Positions 1-7,942 of a stretch of 64,000 bases of DNA are shown piece after piece. A program made the position numbers and the translations under genes. The DNA comes from Streptomyces sp. Act143 (GTDB lineage: Bacteria > Actinomycetota > Actinomycetes > Streptomycetales > Streptomycetaceae). The notes beneath the pieces were generated by a model. The model had not been told where the DNA came from, did not search any database, and saw only the letters and a program-made list of their open reading frames with translations. The stretch spans positions 3,865,491-3,929,490 of the forward strand of contig NZ_QFRX01000001.1 in assembly GCF_003143935.1 (NCBI RefSeq), written 5' to 3'. Numbering within the stretch: position 1 is the stretch's first letter; each line of letters opens with the position of its first letter.

Positions 1-2
1 GG

Positions 3-1043
3 GCCATCGACGAGGCCGTGGAGGAGGCGCGCGAGGACGACCTGCTCACGCTGATCCGCCACGAGGTACTGCTGATCCGGCCGCAGGCGCCCGTCGAACC
101 GGCCCGCCTGGAGCGGGTTCGCCCGCGCACCCTCATCAGCTTCATCGCCGGTGCCATCGGCGCGTACTTCCTGCTGACGCAGCTCACCCACATCGAGTTC
201 GGCCCGCTCATCCAGAACGCCGAGTGGGGCTGGGTGGCCGCGGCCGTGCTGTTCTCCGCGGCGAGCTACTTCGCGGCGGCGATGTCCCTGCTGGGGTTCG
301 TGCCGGAGCGGGTGCCGTTCATGCGGACCGTGGGGGCGCAGGTCGCCGGGTCGTTCGTGAAGATCGTCGCGCCGGCCGCGGTGGGCGGCGTCGCCCTCAA
401 CACGCGGTTCCTGCAACGCCAGGGGGTGCGGCCGGGGCTCGCGGTGGCCAGTGTCGGCGCCTCGCAGCTGTTCGGGCTCGGCTGCCACATCCTGATGCTG
501 CTGTCCTTCGGCTACCTGACCGGCACCGAGAAGACCCCGTCGCTGTCGCCGTCCCGGACGGTCATCGCGGGCCTGCTGACGGTGGCGGTGCTCGTGCTGG
601 TCGTCACCTCGGTGCCGTTCCTGCGGAAGTTCGTGGTCACGCGCGTGCGGTCGCTGTTCGCGGGCGTCATCCCGCGCATGCTCGACGTGCTGCAGCGGCC
701 GCAGAAGCTCCTCACGGGCATCGGCGGCATGCTTCTGCTGACCGCCTGTTTCGTGATGTGCCTGGACGCCTCGATCCGCGCCTTCGGCACCGAGGGGTCC
801 TCGATCAGCATCGCCAGCGTCGCCGTCGTCTTCCTCGCCGGCAACGCGCTCGGTTCGGCGGCTCCGACGCCGGGCGGCGTGGGCGCGGTGGAAGCAACCC
901 TGACGGTCGGTCTGATCGCCGTGGGCCTGCCCAGCGAGGTCGCGGCGCCCGCGGTGCTGCTCTACCGGTTGCTGACGCTGTGGCTGCCCGTGCTGCCGGG
1001 GTGGCTGGCGTTCAACCACCTGACCCGCAAGGGAGCGCTGTAG
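3..1043 (+). CDS. Flippase-like (LPG-synthase TM / UPF0104) membrane protein, C-terminal part
   Basis: This is the 3' end of a gene entering from the left edge; 346 residues are visible. The reading frame is open from the first bases, so the in-frame GTG at 18 is unlikely to be the true start. The protein has many hydrophobic segments. Near the C-terminus it carries the PTPGGVGAVEA motif typical of the lysylphosphatidylglycerol-synthase transmembrane / YbhN family, whose members move lipids or lipid-linked substrates across the membrane. No soluble synthetase domain follows, so a transport-only role is the simpler reading. The substrate is unknown. Family assignment is good; function is inferred. 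Confidence 0.8.
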   Translation, partial: AIDEAVEEAREDDLLTLIRHEVLLIRPQAPVEPARLERVRPRTLISFIAGAIGAYFLLTQLTHIEFGPLIQNAEWGWVAAAVLFSAASYFAAAMSLLGFVPERVPFMRTVGAQVAGSFVKIVAPAAVGGVALNTRFLQRQGVRPGLAVASVGASQLFGLGCHILMLLSFGYLTGTEKTPSLSPSRTVIAGLLTVAVLVLVVTSVPFLRKFVVTRVRSLFAGVIPRMLDVLQRPQKLLTGIGGMLLLTACFVMCLDASIRAFGTEGSSISIASVAVVFLAGNALGSAAPTPGGVGAVEATLTVGLIAVGLPSEVAAPAVLLYRLLTLWLPVLPGWLAFNHLTRKGAL

Positions 1044-1136
1044 GTAGGCGCGCGAGGCGCAGGTCCGCCACGCGCGCGTGCCGGTCGCACGACGTACGCG
1101 CGCATGCCTCGGCTCACAGGTGCGCGCATCCTTCAT

Positions 1137-1260
1137 ACGGCCCGCCTGGGCCCTCAAGTGCACGCACCCTCGTACGGCCCGCCTGGGCCCTCAAGTGCAC
1201 GCACCCTCGTACGGCCCGCCTGGGCCCTCAAGTGCGCCCATCCCTCGTACGGCCCGTGCC
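1137..1260. repeat. Three tandem 37-bp repeats, each with a hairpin
   Basis: Copies lie at 1137-1173, 1174-1210 and 1211-1248 (the last one is 38 bp and diverged), with a 12-nt partial copy to 1260. Each copy contains GGCCC-GCCT-GGGCC, a 5-bp stem with a 4-nt loop. The array sits between the flippase stop and the lipoprotein start. It may act as a weak terminator series or be slippage-derived. Confidence 0.75.
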
Positions 1261-1297
1261 CCGAGCGGGCGGACCTGCCCGACCGCAGGATGGGTGC

Positions 1298-2842
1298 ATG
1301 CCGAACCCTCCTCGCCTGCGCGCCGCTGCCCTGACCGCCTCCGCCGTCCTGCTGTCCACCGTGCTGACGGGCTGCGGCGACGACTCCCAGGACCAGGATC
1401 TGACGGCACAGAAGCTGAGCTGGAAGGACTGCCCGGCCCCGTCCACGGCCGAGGGCGGCGGTGACGCCCCGTCACCTCTGCCCAACGGCGACGAATGGCA
1501 GTGCGCCACCCTCAAGGCACCCCGCGACTGGGACGAACCCAAGGGCGACACGATCGACCTGGCCCTGATCCGGGCCGAGGCCAGCGGCGCCGAGAGCAAC
1601 CGGATCGGCTCCCTGATCTTCAACTTCGGCGGCCCCGGCGGGTCCGGCGTCACCACGCTGCCCGCCTTCGGCGAGGACTACGCGAAACTGCGCACCCGCT
1701 ACGACCTGGTGAGCTTCGACCCACGCGGGGTGGGCCGCAGCGCCCCCGTGGAGTGCCTCGACGACCTCCAGCTCGACGCCTACTTCCAGCAGGACGCCAC
1801 ACCTGACGACGCGACCGAGCGCACCAAGCTGCTGGACAACACCAAGGAGTTCAACGCGGCCTGCGAGGACAACTCCAAGAAGGTCCTGCCTCATGTGCGC
1901 ACCACGGACGCCGCCCGCGACATGGACCTGATGCGCCAGGTCCTCGGCGACGACCGGCTGCACTACTTCGGCATCTCGTACGGCACCGAACTCGGCGGTG
2001 TCTACGCCCACTTGTTCCCCAAGAAGGTGGGCCGGGCCGTCTTCGACGCCGTCGTCGACCCCACCGAGGACTCCGAACAGGGCTCGCTCGGACAGGCGAA
2101 GGGCTTCCAGCTCGCCCTCGACAACTTCGCCGAGGACTGTGTGTCGAAGACCGAGGACTGCCCGATCGGCGACACCGCGCAGGACGTCAAGAACCGGATC
2201 GCCAAGCTGCTGAAGGACCTCGACCGCACACCGATCCCCGGCGTCGGGCTGCGCAAGCTGACCCAGACGGCGGCGACCAGCGGCATCGCACAGTCGCTGT
2301 ACTCGCAGGACTTCTGGGAGTACCTCACCGAGGGGCTGGAGCAGGCGTACGACGGGGACGGCAGGGTCCTGATGCTGCTGGCCGACTCCATGAACGGGCG
2401 CAACGAGGACGGCACGTACAGCAACCTCACCGCGGCGAACATCGCCATCAACTGCGCCGACGACAAGGCCCGGTACACCGAGGGCGACGTCGAGCGGAAG
2501 CTTCCCGAGTTCCGGTCCGCGTCCCCCGTGTTCGGCGACTACCTGGCCTGGGGGATGGTCAGCTGCACCGACTGGGCCGTGGCGGGCGCCGCCGGCCACC
2601 CCGACGTGAGCGCGGCCGGTTCGGCGCCGATCCTCGTCGTCGGCAACACCGGCGACCCGGCCACTCCGTACGAGGGGGCCCGGAAGATGGTGGACGCGCT
2701 GGGCGCGGGCGTCGGCGTCGAGCTGACGTACAAGGGGCAGGGGCACGGCGCGTACGACAGCAAGAACAAGTGCGTGCAGGGCGCGGTGAACGGCTATCTG
2801 CTGAACGGGAAGGTGCCGGCGGCGGGGACCGTGTGCTCCTGA
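1298..2842 (+). CDS. TAP-like alpha/beta-hydrolase lipoprotein (S33 peptidase family), copy 1
   Basis: This 514-residue secreted lipoprotein resembles tripeptidyl aminopeptidases of the Streptomyces SlpD/SlpE type. It starts with a lipoprotein signal whose lipobox reads LTGC. The oxyanion-side motif FGGPGGSG is followed by the nucleophile elbow GISYG (Ser227). A C-terminal TAP-like domain supplies Asp453 (GNTGDPATP) and His483 (GQGHGAY), so the triad is complete. It probably removes short peptides from the N-terminus of substrates outside the cell. The start at 1298 is chosen because it places the signal peptide at the N-terminus; the frame stays open upstream without similarity. A close paralogue follows directly, indicating tandem duplication. 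Confidence 0.87.
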   Translation: MPNPPRLRAAALTASAVLLSTVLTGCGDDSQDQDLTAQKLSWKDCPAPSTAEGGGDAPSPLPNGDEWQCATLKAPRDWDEPKGDTIDLALIRAEASGAESNRIGSLIFNFGGPGGSGVTTLPAFGEDYAKLRTRYDLVSFDPRGVGRSAPVECLDDLQLDAYFQQDATPDDATERTKLLDNTKEFNAACEDNSKKVLPHVRTTDAARDMDLMRQVLGDDRLHYFGISYGTELGGVYAHLFPKKVGRAVFDAVVDPTEDSEQGSLGQAKGFQLALDNFAEDCVSKTEDCPIGDTAQDVKNRIAKLLKDLDRTPIPGVGLRKLTQTAATSGIAQSLYSQDFWEYLTEGLEQAYDGDGRVLMLLADSMNGRNEDGTYSNLTAANIAINCADDKARYTEGDVERKLPEFRSASPVFGDYLAWGMVSCTDWAVAGAAGHPDVSAAGSAPILVVGNTGDPATPYEGARKMVDALGAGVGVELTYKGQGHGAYDSKNKCVQGAVNGYLLNGKVPAAGTVCS

Positions 2843-2973
2843 CGCTCGGATCACTCGAAAAGTGCAGGTCAGAACGTTATCCACAGGCAACGGCGGCGGT
2901 CGTGTGATCCGCCTACCATGGCATGACCGCCATCCGCGGCACGGTGCGGACGGCTCGCGAGGGGGGATGTGCG

Positions 2974-4527
2974 ATGACGCGTTTCGTACGGTGGACGGCT
3001 CTGGCCGCCGCCGCGGCACTGCTGGTGGGGGGTTGCAGTGGGAGCTCGCCCGGCGACGACAAGAACGACGAGGAGACGAACGCGACGACTCCTTCGTCGG
3101 CCCCCTCCGACACCGAGGCCGCCGCAGCCCTGCCCGCCTCGCTGACCTCGCAGAAGCTCGGCTGGAAAGGCTGCAAGGGCACCTCCGACTCCCCCGCGCC
3201 GGCCAGCGAATGGCAGTGCGCGACGCTCAAGGTGCCGCTGGACTGGGCGAAGCCGGAGGGGAAGACGATCGGCCTCGCGCTGATCCGCGCCAAGGCCCGT
3301 GGCGGCGACAGAATCGGCTCGTTGCTGTTCAACTTCGGCGGCCCGGGCGGCTCCGGCGTGTCGATGATGCCGCTGTACGGCGCGACGGTGTCGCAGCTGC
3401 GCGAGCGGTACGACCTGGTGAGCTGGGACCCGCGCGGGGTCGGCGGAAGCGAAGGCGTGCGCTGCCGCAGCGACAAGGAGATCCAGTCCGCCGAGTCGGT
3501 CGACGCCACTCCGGACACGGCGGCCGAGGAGGCGGCCTACTTCCGGGACGCCACCGACTTCGGCAAGGGCTGCCAGGAGGCGGCCGGCGACCTGCTGGCC
3601 CACGTCTCCACCACCGACACCGCCCGCGACATGGACCTGATGCGTCAGGTGCTGGGCGACACGAAGATGCACTACTTCGGCATCTCGTACGGCACCGAAC
3701 TCGGCGGCGTGTACGCCCATCTGTTCCCGAAGAACGTGGGACGGCTGATCCTCGACGCGGTCGTCGACCCCAGCGCCGACACGGTCGGCCACGCCGAGAA
3801 CCAGACCAAGGGCTTCCAGCGCGCGCTGGACGACTACCTGAAGTCGACCGGGCAGGACCCGAAGCAGGGCACCCAGAAGATCGCCGCCCTGCTGAAGGAC
3901 CTCGATGCCGATCCGCTGCCGACGGGGAGTTCGCGGAAGCTGACCCAGACGCTCGCGGTCACCGGCATCGTGCTGCCGCTCTACAGCAAGGCCAGTTGGC
4001 CCACCCTCACCAGCGCGCTGGAGGCCGCGGAGAACGGTGACGGCTCGGAGCTGCTGACGCTCGCCGACGGCTACAACGAACGGGACACCTCGGGCCGCTA
4101 CGGCACGACCACCCACTCCCAGCGGGTCATATCGTGCCTGGACGACAGGCAACGGCCGACCGCAGCGGAGACGAAGAAGCTGCTGCCGACGTTCGAGAAG
4201 CTCTCGCCCGTCTTCGGGGCGTTCCTGGGCTGGGACACGGCCGGCTGGTGCCACGACTGGCCGGTGGCCGGGCAGTGGGACACCCCGGAGGTGAGCGCGC
4301 CCGGCGCGGCGCCGATCCTCGTGGTCGGCAACACCGGCGATCCGGCGACCCCCTACGAGGGCGCCCGGAAGATGGCGGACGAACTGGGCAAGGACGTCGG
4401 TGTGGTGCTCACCTGGAAGGGCGAGGGACACGGGGCGTACGGCAGCGGGAGCGACTGCGTCGACTCGACGGTGAACGCGTACCTGCTCAAGGGCACGGCG
4501 CCGAAGGACGGCAAGGTCTGCTCATGA
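2974..4527 (+). CDS. TAP-like alpha/beta-hydrolase lipoprotein (S33 peptidase family), copy 2
   Basis: This 517-residue paralogue of the preceding gene has a signal peptide with lipobox VGGC, Ser238 in GISYGTELGG, Asp456 in GNTGDPATP and His486 in GEGHGAYG. The ATG at 2974 is preferred over an in-frame ATG 51 nt upstream, because it follows a G-rich Shine-Dalgarno sequence by about 7-8 nt and puts the signal peptide first. Segments around the active site are almost identical to copy 1, while the N-terminal linker and lid regions differ. It probably acts on peptides at the membrane surface. A strong terminator follows. Confidence 0.87.
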   Translation: MTRFVRWTALAAAAALLVGGCSGSSPGDDKNDEETNATTPSSAPSDTEAAAALPASLTSQKLGWKGCKGTSDSPAPASEWQCATLKVPLDWAKPEGKTIGLALIRAKARGGDRIGSLLFNFGGPGGSGVSMMPLYGATVSQLRERYDLVSWDPRGVGGSEGVRCRSDKEIQSAESVDATPDTAAEEAAYFRDATDFGKGCQEAAGDLLAHVSTTDTARDMDLMRQVLGDTKMHYFGISYGTELGGVYAHLFPKNVGRLILDAVVDPSADTVGHAENQTKGFQRALDDYLKSTGQDPKQGTQKIAALLKDLDADPLPTGSSRKLTQTLAVTGIVLPLYSKASWPTLTSALEAAENGDGSELLTLADGYNERDTSGRYGTTTHSQRVISCLDDRQRPTAAETKKLLPTFEKLSPVFGAFLGWDTAGWCHDWPVAGQWDTPEVSAPGAAPILVVGNTGDPATPYEGARKMADELGKDVGVVLTWKGEGHGAYGSGSDCVDSTVNAYLLKGTAPKDGKVCS

Positions 4528-4531
4528 CGAC

Positions 4532-4572
4532 GGCGGGGGCCGCACGCACCCGTGGTGCACGCGGCCCCCGCC
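4532..4572. terminator. Bidirectional terminator between lipoprotein gene and moeZ
   Basis: There is a perfect 12-bp stem, GGCGGGGGCCGC with its complement at 4561-4572, around a 17-nt loop. It lies 5 nt after the plus-strand stop and 18 nt before the minus-strand moeZ stop, so it can serve both converging genes. Confidence 0.85.
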
Positions 4573-4589
4573 ATACGGGAGACCTGAGG

Positions 4590-5768
4590 TCAGTAGACCG
4601 GCTTCTCCGGCTCGATCTGGTTGACCCAGCCGATCACACCGCCGCCGACGTGCACGGCGTCCGCGAAGCCCGCGGACTTCAGCACCGCGAGGACTTCCGC
4701 ACTACGGACACCCGTCTTGCAGTGCAGGACGATCTTCTTGTCCTGCGGGAGGCTCTCCAGGGCGGTGCCCATGAGGAACTCGTTCTTCGGGATCAGCTTG
4801 GCGCCGGGGATCGAGACGATCTCGTACTCGTTGATCTCGCGGACGTCGATGATCTCGATGTTCTCGCCGTCGTCGATCCACTCCTTGAGCTGCTTGGGAG
4901 TGATCGTCGAGCCGGCGGCCGCCTCCTGGGCCTCCTCGGAGACGACGCCGCAGAAGGCCTCGTAGTCGATGAGCTCGGTGACGGTCGGGTTCTCGCCGCA
5001 GACCGCGCAGTTCGGGTCCTTGCGGACCTTGACCTGGCGGTACTGCATCTCCAGGGCGTCGTAGATCATCAGGCGGCCGACCAGGGGCTCACCGGTGCCG
5101 GTGAGGACCTTGATGGCCTCGGTGACCTGGATGGAGCCGATGGACGCGCACAGCACGCCCAGGACGCCGCCCTCGGCGCAGGAGGGGACCATGCCCGGCG
5201 GCGGGGGCTCCGGGTAGAGGCAGCGGTAGCAGGGACCGTGCTCGGACCAGAAGACGGAGGCCTGGCCGTCGAAGCGGTAGATCGAGCCCCACACATACGG
5301 CTTGTTCAGCAGCACGCAGGCGTCGTTGACCAGGTAGCGCGTCGCGAAGTTGTCCGTGCCGTCGACGATCAGGTCGTACTGGCTGAAGATGTCCATCACG
5401 TTGTCGGCCTCGAGCCGCTCCTCGTGAAGGATCACGTTCACGTACGGGTTGATGCCGAGGACGGAGTCGCGCGCGGACTCGGCCTTGGAGCGGCCGATGT
5501 CGGCCTGGCTGTGGATGATCTGGCGCTGCAGGTTCGACTCGTCGACCTCGTCGAACTCCACGATGCCGAGCGTGCCGACGCCCGCCGCGGCCAGGTACAT
5601 CAGCGCCGGCGAGCCCAGGCCGCCGGCGCCCACACAGAGCACCTTGGCGTTCTTCAGCCGCTTCTGCCCGTCCATCCCGACGTCGGGGATGATCAGGTGG
5701 CGGGAGTACCTGCGGACCTCGTCTACGGTGAGCTCGGCAGCGGGCTCGACCAGGGGTGGCAGCGACAC
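4590..5768 (-). CDS. moeZ: MoeZ: adenylyltransferase/sulfurtransferase (ThiF/MoeB domain plus rhodanese)
   Basis: This 392-residue two-domain enzyme activates the C-terminus of ubiquitin-like sulfur carriers (ThiS, MoaD, CysO) by adenylation and then transfers sulfur to them. The N-terminal E1-like domain has the nucleotide motif GAGGLG (47-52) and downstream zinc Cys pairs (CYRC, CAVC). The C-terminal rhodanese domain carries the persulfide Cys350 in HCKTGVRS. In actinomycetes MoeZ serves several thio-cofactor pathways and thio-metabolites. A consensus SigR promoter lies just upstream, inside the end of the preceding gene, so transcription in thiol stress is expected independently of the upstream operon. 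Confidence 0.93.
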   Translation of the reverse strand: MSLPPLVEPAAELTVDEVRRYSRHLIIPDVGMDGQKRLKNAKVLCVGAGGLGSPALMYLAAAGVGTLGIVEFDEVDESNLQRQIIHSQADIGRSKAESARDSVLGINPYVNVILHEERLEADNVMDIFSQYDLIVDGTDNFATRYLVNDACVLLNKPYVWGSIYRFDGQASVFWSEHGPCYRCLYPEPPPPGMVPSCAEGGVLGVLCASIGSIQVTEAIKVLTGTGEPLVGRLMIYDALEMQYRQVKVRKDPNCAVCGENPTVTELIDYEAFCGVVSEEAQEAAAGSTITPKQLKEWIDDGENIEIIDVREINEYEIVSIPGAKLIPKNEFLMGTALESLPQDKKIVLHCKTGVRSAEVLAVLKSAGFADAVHVGGGVIGWVNQIEPEKPVY

Positions 5769-5812
5769 GGGGACTCCGTTGGTCGGTCAATCATTACGGT
5801 TGTTCTCCCCGT

Positions 5813-5838
5813 AACACTGCCATGGCCTTTTTCATTCC
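5813..5838 (-). promoter_or_regulatory. SigR-type (thiol-stress) promoter of moeZ
   Basis: Read on the minus strand, GGAAT (5834-5838) and GTT (5813-5815) are separated by exactly 18 nt, matching the S. coelicolor SigR consensus GGAAT-N18-GTT. The element overlaps the stop codon of the spherulin-like gene and ends 44 nt before the moeZ start. I recall moeB/moeZ being listed as a SigR target in S. coelicolor. Confidence 0.8.
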
Positions 5839-6584
5839 GAGACACCCGTCCCGATCCGCGAGACGATTTCGTCCCAGTAGCCGGGCATCGTCTCCCAGGG
5901 GTCGGTGCGGCCACCTCGGTCTGTGCGGTCGGTGAAGTAGATCGTGGCCGCACCCTGCCAGCGGGCGATGCGCAGGGCCTCGTCCAGGTGGGGTCCCGGG
6001 ACGCCGTGGACGAAGTGACAGAAGCGGTCCGGAGGGTAGTCGGCGGTCCACTCGGCCACCTGCGACCAGCGGTAGTCGCTCCACGGGCCGGAGAAGGTGA
6101 CCAGCTGGTCCGCGCTCTCGGCGTAACCCGGGTAGGGGTGGGTGCCGTGACCGAGGACGACGTGGGCGTCGGCGCGGATCGCCCGGAGCGTGGTGACGGT
6201 GCGGCGGATCTCGGGGAGCGAGGTCCGTTCGGTCGGGCAGCGGTCGAGGAAGAAGCCGTCGACCTTGTACCAGTCGATGTAGCGCTGCGCGTCGGAGACC
6301 ATCTCGCCGAAGGACCGGGCCCCGTACGTGGCGTCGATGTGACCGAGAACACGGATGCCGGCGTTGCGCAGCCGCCCGGCCGCCTCCAGACAGTGCGGGT
6401 CGGGGCGGCTGCCCGGGCCGTCGGCCACGTTGAGGACGACCCAGTGCAGGGAGGCGGAGCGAGGGCGGGTGAGTTCGGCCCACTCGGCGGGGGCGACGAG
6501 GGGGTGGGCGAAGCCGGGGATGCCGAGGCCGATGTGCAGGCCAGTGCCCTGTTTCGTCGCGTTCGGGCTGGTCAGATGCGGCAT
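5832..6584 (-). CDS. Spherulation-specific family 4 (spherulin-4-like) protein
   Basis: This 250-residue protein matches the spherulin-4 fold, a TIM-barrel family related to fungal Sph3 (GH135), which cleaves galactosamine-rich polysaccharide. Visible blocks include GLGIPGFAHPL near the N-terminus, VLGHIDATYG, and an acidic core segment VDGFFLDRCP that fits the position of catalytic acids in the family. There is no signal peptide, so the protein appears cytoplasmic or is exported by another route, which is unusual for such hydrolases. It overlaps the upstream epimerase by 13 nt, indicating translational coupling. With the epimerase and the PelF-like transferase upstream, a role in processing an aminosugar polymer is plausible but inferred. 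Confidence 0.75.
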   Translation of the reverse strand: MPHLTSPNATKQGTGLHIGLGIPGFAHPLVAPAEWAELTRPRSASLHWVVLNVADGPGSRPDPHCLEAAGRLRNAGIRVLGHIDATYGARSFGEMVSDAQRYIDWYKVDGFFLDRCPTERTSLPEIRRTVTTLRAIRADAHVVLGHGTHPYPGYAESADQLVTFSGPWSDYRWSQVAEWTADYPPDRFCHFVHGVPGPHLDEALRIARWQGAATIYFTDRTDRGGRTDPWETMPGYWDEIVSRIGTGVSE

Positions 6585-7534
6585 GCCGCCTCCATCCAGA
6601 TGTCTGCCAACGACTCTTCGAGATTGATGCGGGGGCGCCAGCCGAGGCGGTCTCGGGCGGTGCGGACGTCGGCCTGCTGCCAGCTGCCGCAGCCGTCCGG
6701 GTACGGGTAGGCGACCGGGGCCGCGTGCTCCGCTTCGGAACGGGGGTGGCCGATGGACGCGCGCAGCGGCGGGCCGGGCGGGCCGTCGAGTTCGTGCAGC
6801 GCGCCGCCGTAGCCGGCCACGCGGGCGAGGATGGCAGCGGCGTCACGCAGGCGGACGGCACGGCCGGAGCCGATGTTGATGACCCCCTGCGCGGCGGACA
6901 GGCTGGCCGCGTGCACGGCTCGGGCGACGTCCCGGACGTCGATGAAGTCGCGCTGAGCGCCGAGACCACCGAGCTTCAGCTCGCCGTCGCCGGACTGCAT
7001 GGCGCGGCGCATGGCCTCGGCGAGGCGGCCGAGCGGGGAGCCGGCGGGGGTGCCGGGGCCCGCCGGTGAGAAGACCCGGAGGACGACCGCGTCCAGGCCG
7101 GAGCCCAGGACCAGTTCGGTGGCGGCGAGTTTGCTGACGCCGTACGGGCCGCCGGGGCGGGGGACGGCGTCCTCGGCGGTGGAGCTGCCGGGTTGGCTGG
7201 GGCCGTATTCGGCGCCGCACCCGATCTGGACGAGCCGCGCGCCGCAGCCGCTGCGGCGCAGCGCCTCGCAGACGGTGGCCACGGCGACCGTGTTGTGGCG
7301 GGTCAGTTCGCGGGCGCCGCCCCTGGTGGCGCCGGCGCAGTTGACGACGACTCCTGGGTGGACCGCGTCGAGGAAGCGGGTGAGCGCGCCGGGGCTGCCG
7401 GACGCGAGGTCGAAACGGACGTCCGCGTCGTCGCCGCGGCCCAGCGCGGTGAGCTGGACGGCGGGGTCGGCGAGGAGACGGTCGGCCACGAAGCGGCCGA
7501 GGTAGCCGTTGGCTCCGATCAGCAGGACCCTCAT
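6572..7534 (-). CDS. NAD-dependent epimerase/dehydratase (extended SDR)
   Basis: This 320-residue extended short-chain dehydrogenase has an N-terminal NAD-binding GANGYLG motif, an active-site YGVSK (Tyr-x-x-x-Lys) and a typical C-terminal sugar-nucleotide region. Such enzymes epimerise, reduce or dehydrate UDP- or dTDP-sugars. Its exact substrate cannot be read from sequence. Position between a PelF-type transferase and a spherulin-4-like protein suggests a UDP-hexose or UDP-HexNAc epimerase, by analogy with PelX or fungal Uge3. It overlaps the downstream gene by 13 nt. Confidence 0.82.
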   Translation of the reverse strand: MRVLLIGANGYLGRFVADRLLADPAVQLTALGRGDDADVRFDLASGSPGALTRFLDAVHPGVVVNCAGATRGGARELTRHNTVAVATVCEALRRSGCGARLVQIGCGAEYGPSQPGSSTAEDAVPRPGGPYGVSKLAATELVLGSGLDAVVLRVFSPAGPGTPAGSPLGRLAEAMRRAMQSGDGELKLGGLGAQRDFIDVRDVARAVHAASLSAAQGVINIGSGRAVRLRDAAAILARVAGYGGALHELDGPPGPPLRASIGHPRSEAEHAAPVAYPYPDGCGSWQQADVRTARDRLGWRPRINLEESLADIWMEAACRI

Positions 7535-7942
7535 CGCGCTGCTCCCGGGGCCTCGTGGTCGGGTCGGGAGGTGATCATCTGGTGCTCTCCTTCAGCAAGG
7601 GGGCCGCCGGACTCCGGCGGTGGGCGGGGGTGCCTGGGGCGGCCTGTGCGAGATGGGTGGACGTGGGGGTGGGGGTGGGGGTGATGTGGGCGAGGACGGA
7701 GGTGGAGGTGGCTCGCTGCGGGCTCCAAGGGGTGGGCTTCGGAGGGTGCCGGTGATCCGGGCGGGTGCGCTTCGGGGGGCACCGGTGATCCGGGCGGGTG
7801 CGCGTTGCGGGCCGGGCCGCGAGGGTGCGCGTGCGCGTTGCAAGCCGGGCCGCGGGCGCGCGCGTTGCAAGCCGGGCCCCGGCGCCGCACGCGTCCGTCT
7901 CCCGCCATTGCGGCCCTACGGCTCCACGCGGGCGTGCCCGGC
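7535..7942. repeat. 408-bp low-complexity, repeat-rich gap inside the glycan locus
   Basis: No convincing gene is present; open frames here are proline/arginine-rich artefacts. The gap holds a G-run cluster on the plus strand at 7654-7690 (three runs of five G plus flanking GGG), capable of forming a quadruplex. Two near-copies of GGTGATCCGGGCGGGTGCGC lie between about 7751 and 7805, followed by about three copies of a GCGCGTTGCAAGCCGGGCC-type unit between 7800 and 7880. It separates the membrane protein stop from the epimerase start in an otherwise tight operon. Confidence 0.6.

Noticed and set aside
1472-3019. Long minus-strand open frame opposite the first lipoprotein gene
   Set aside because: It mirrors the codon bias of the plus-strand gene (Val/Gly/Arg-rich) and has no domain or ribosome site.
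7531-7908. Pro/His-rich minus-strand frame in the glycan-locus gap
   Set aside because: It is built from tandem repeats and G-runs, overlaps the epimerase start and has no family features.
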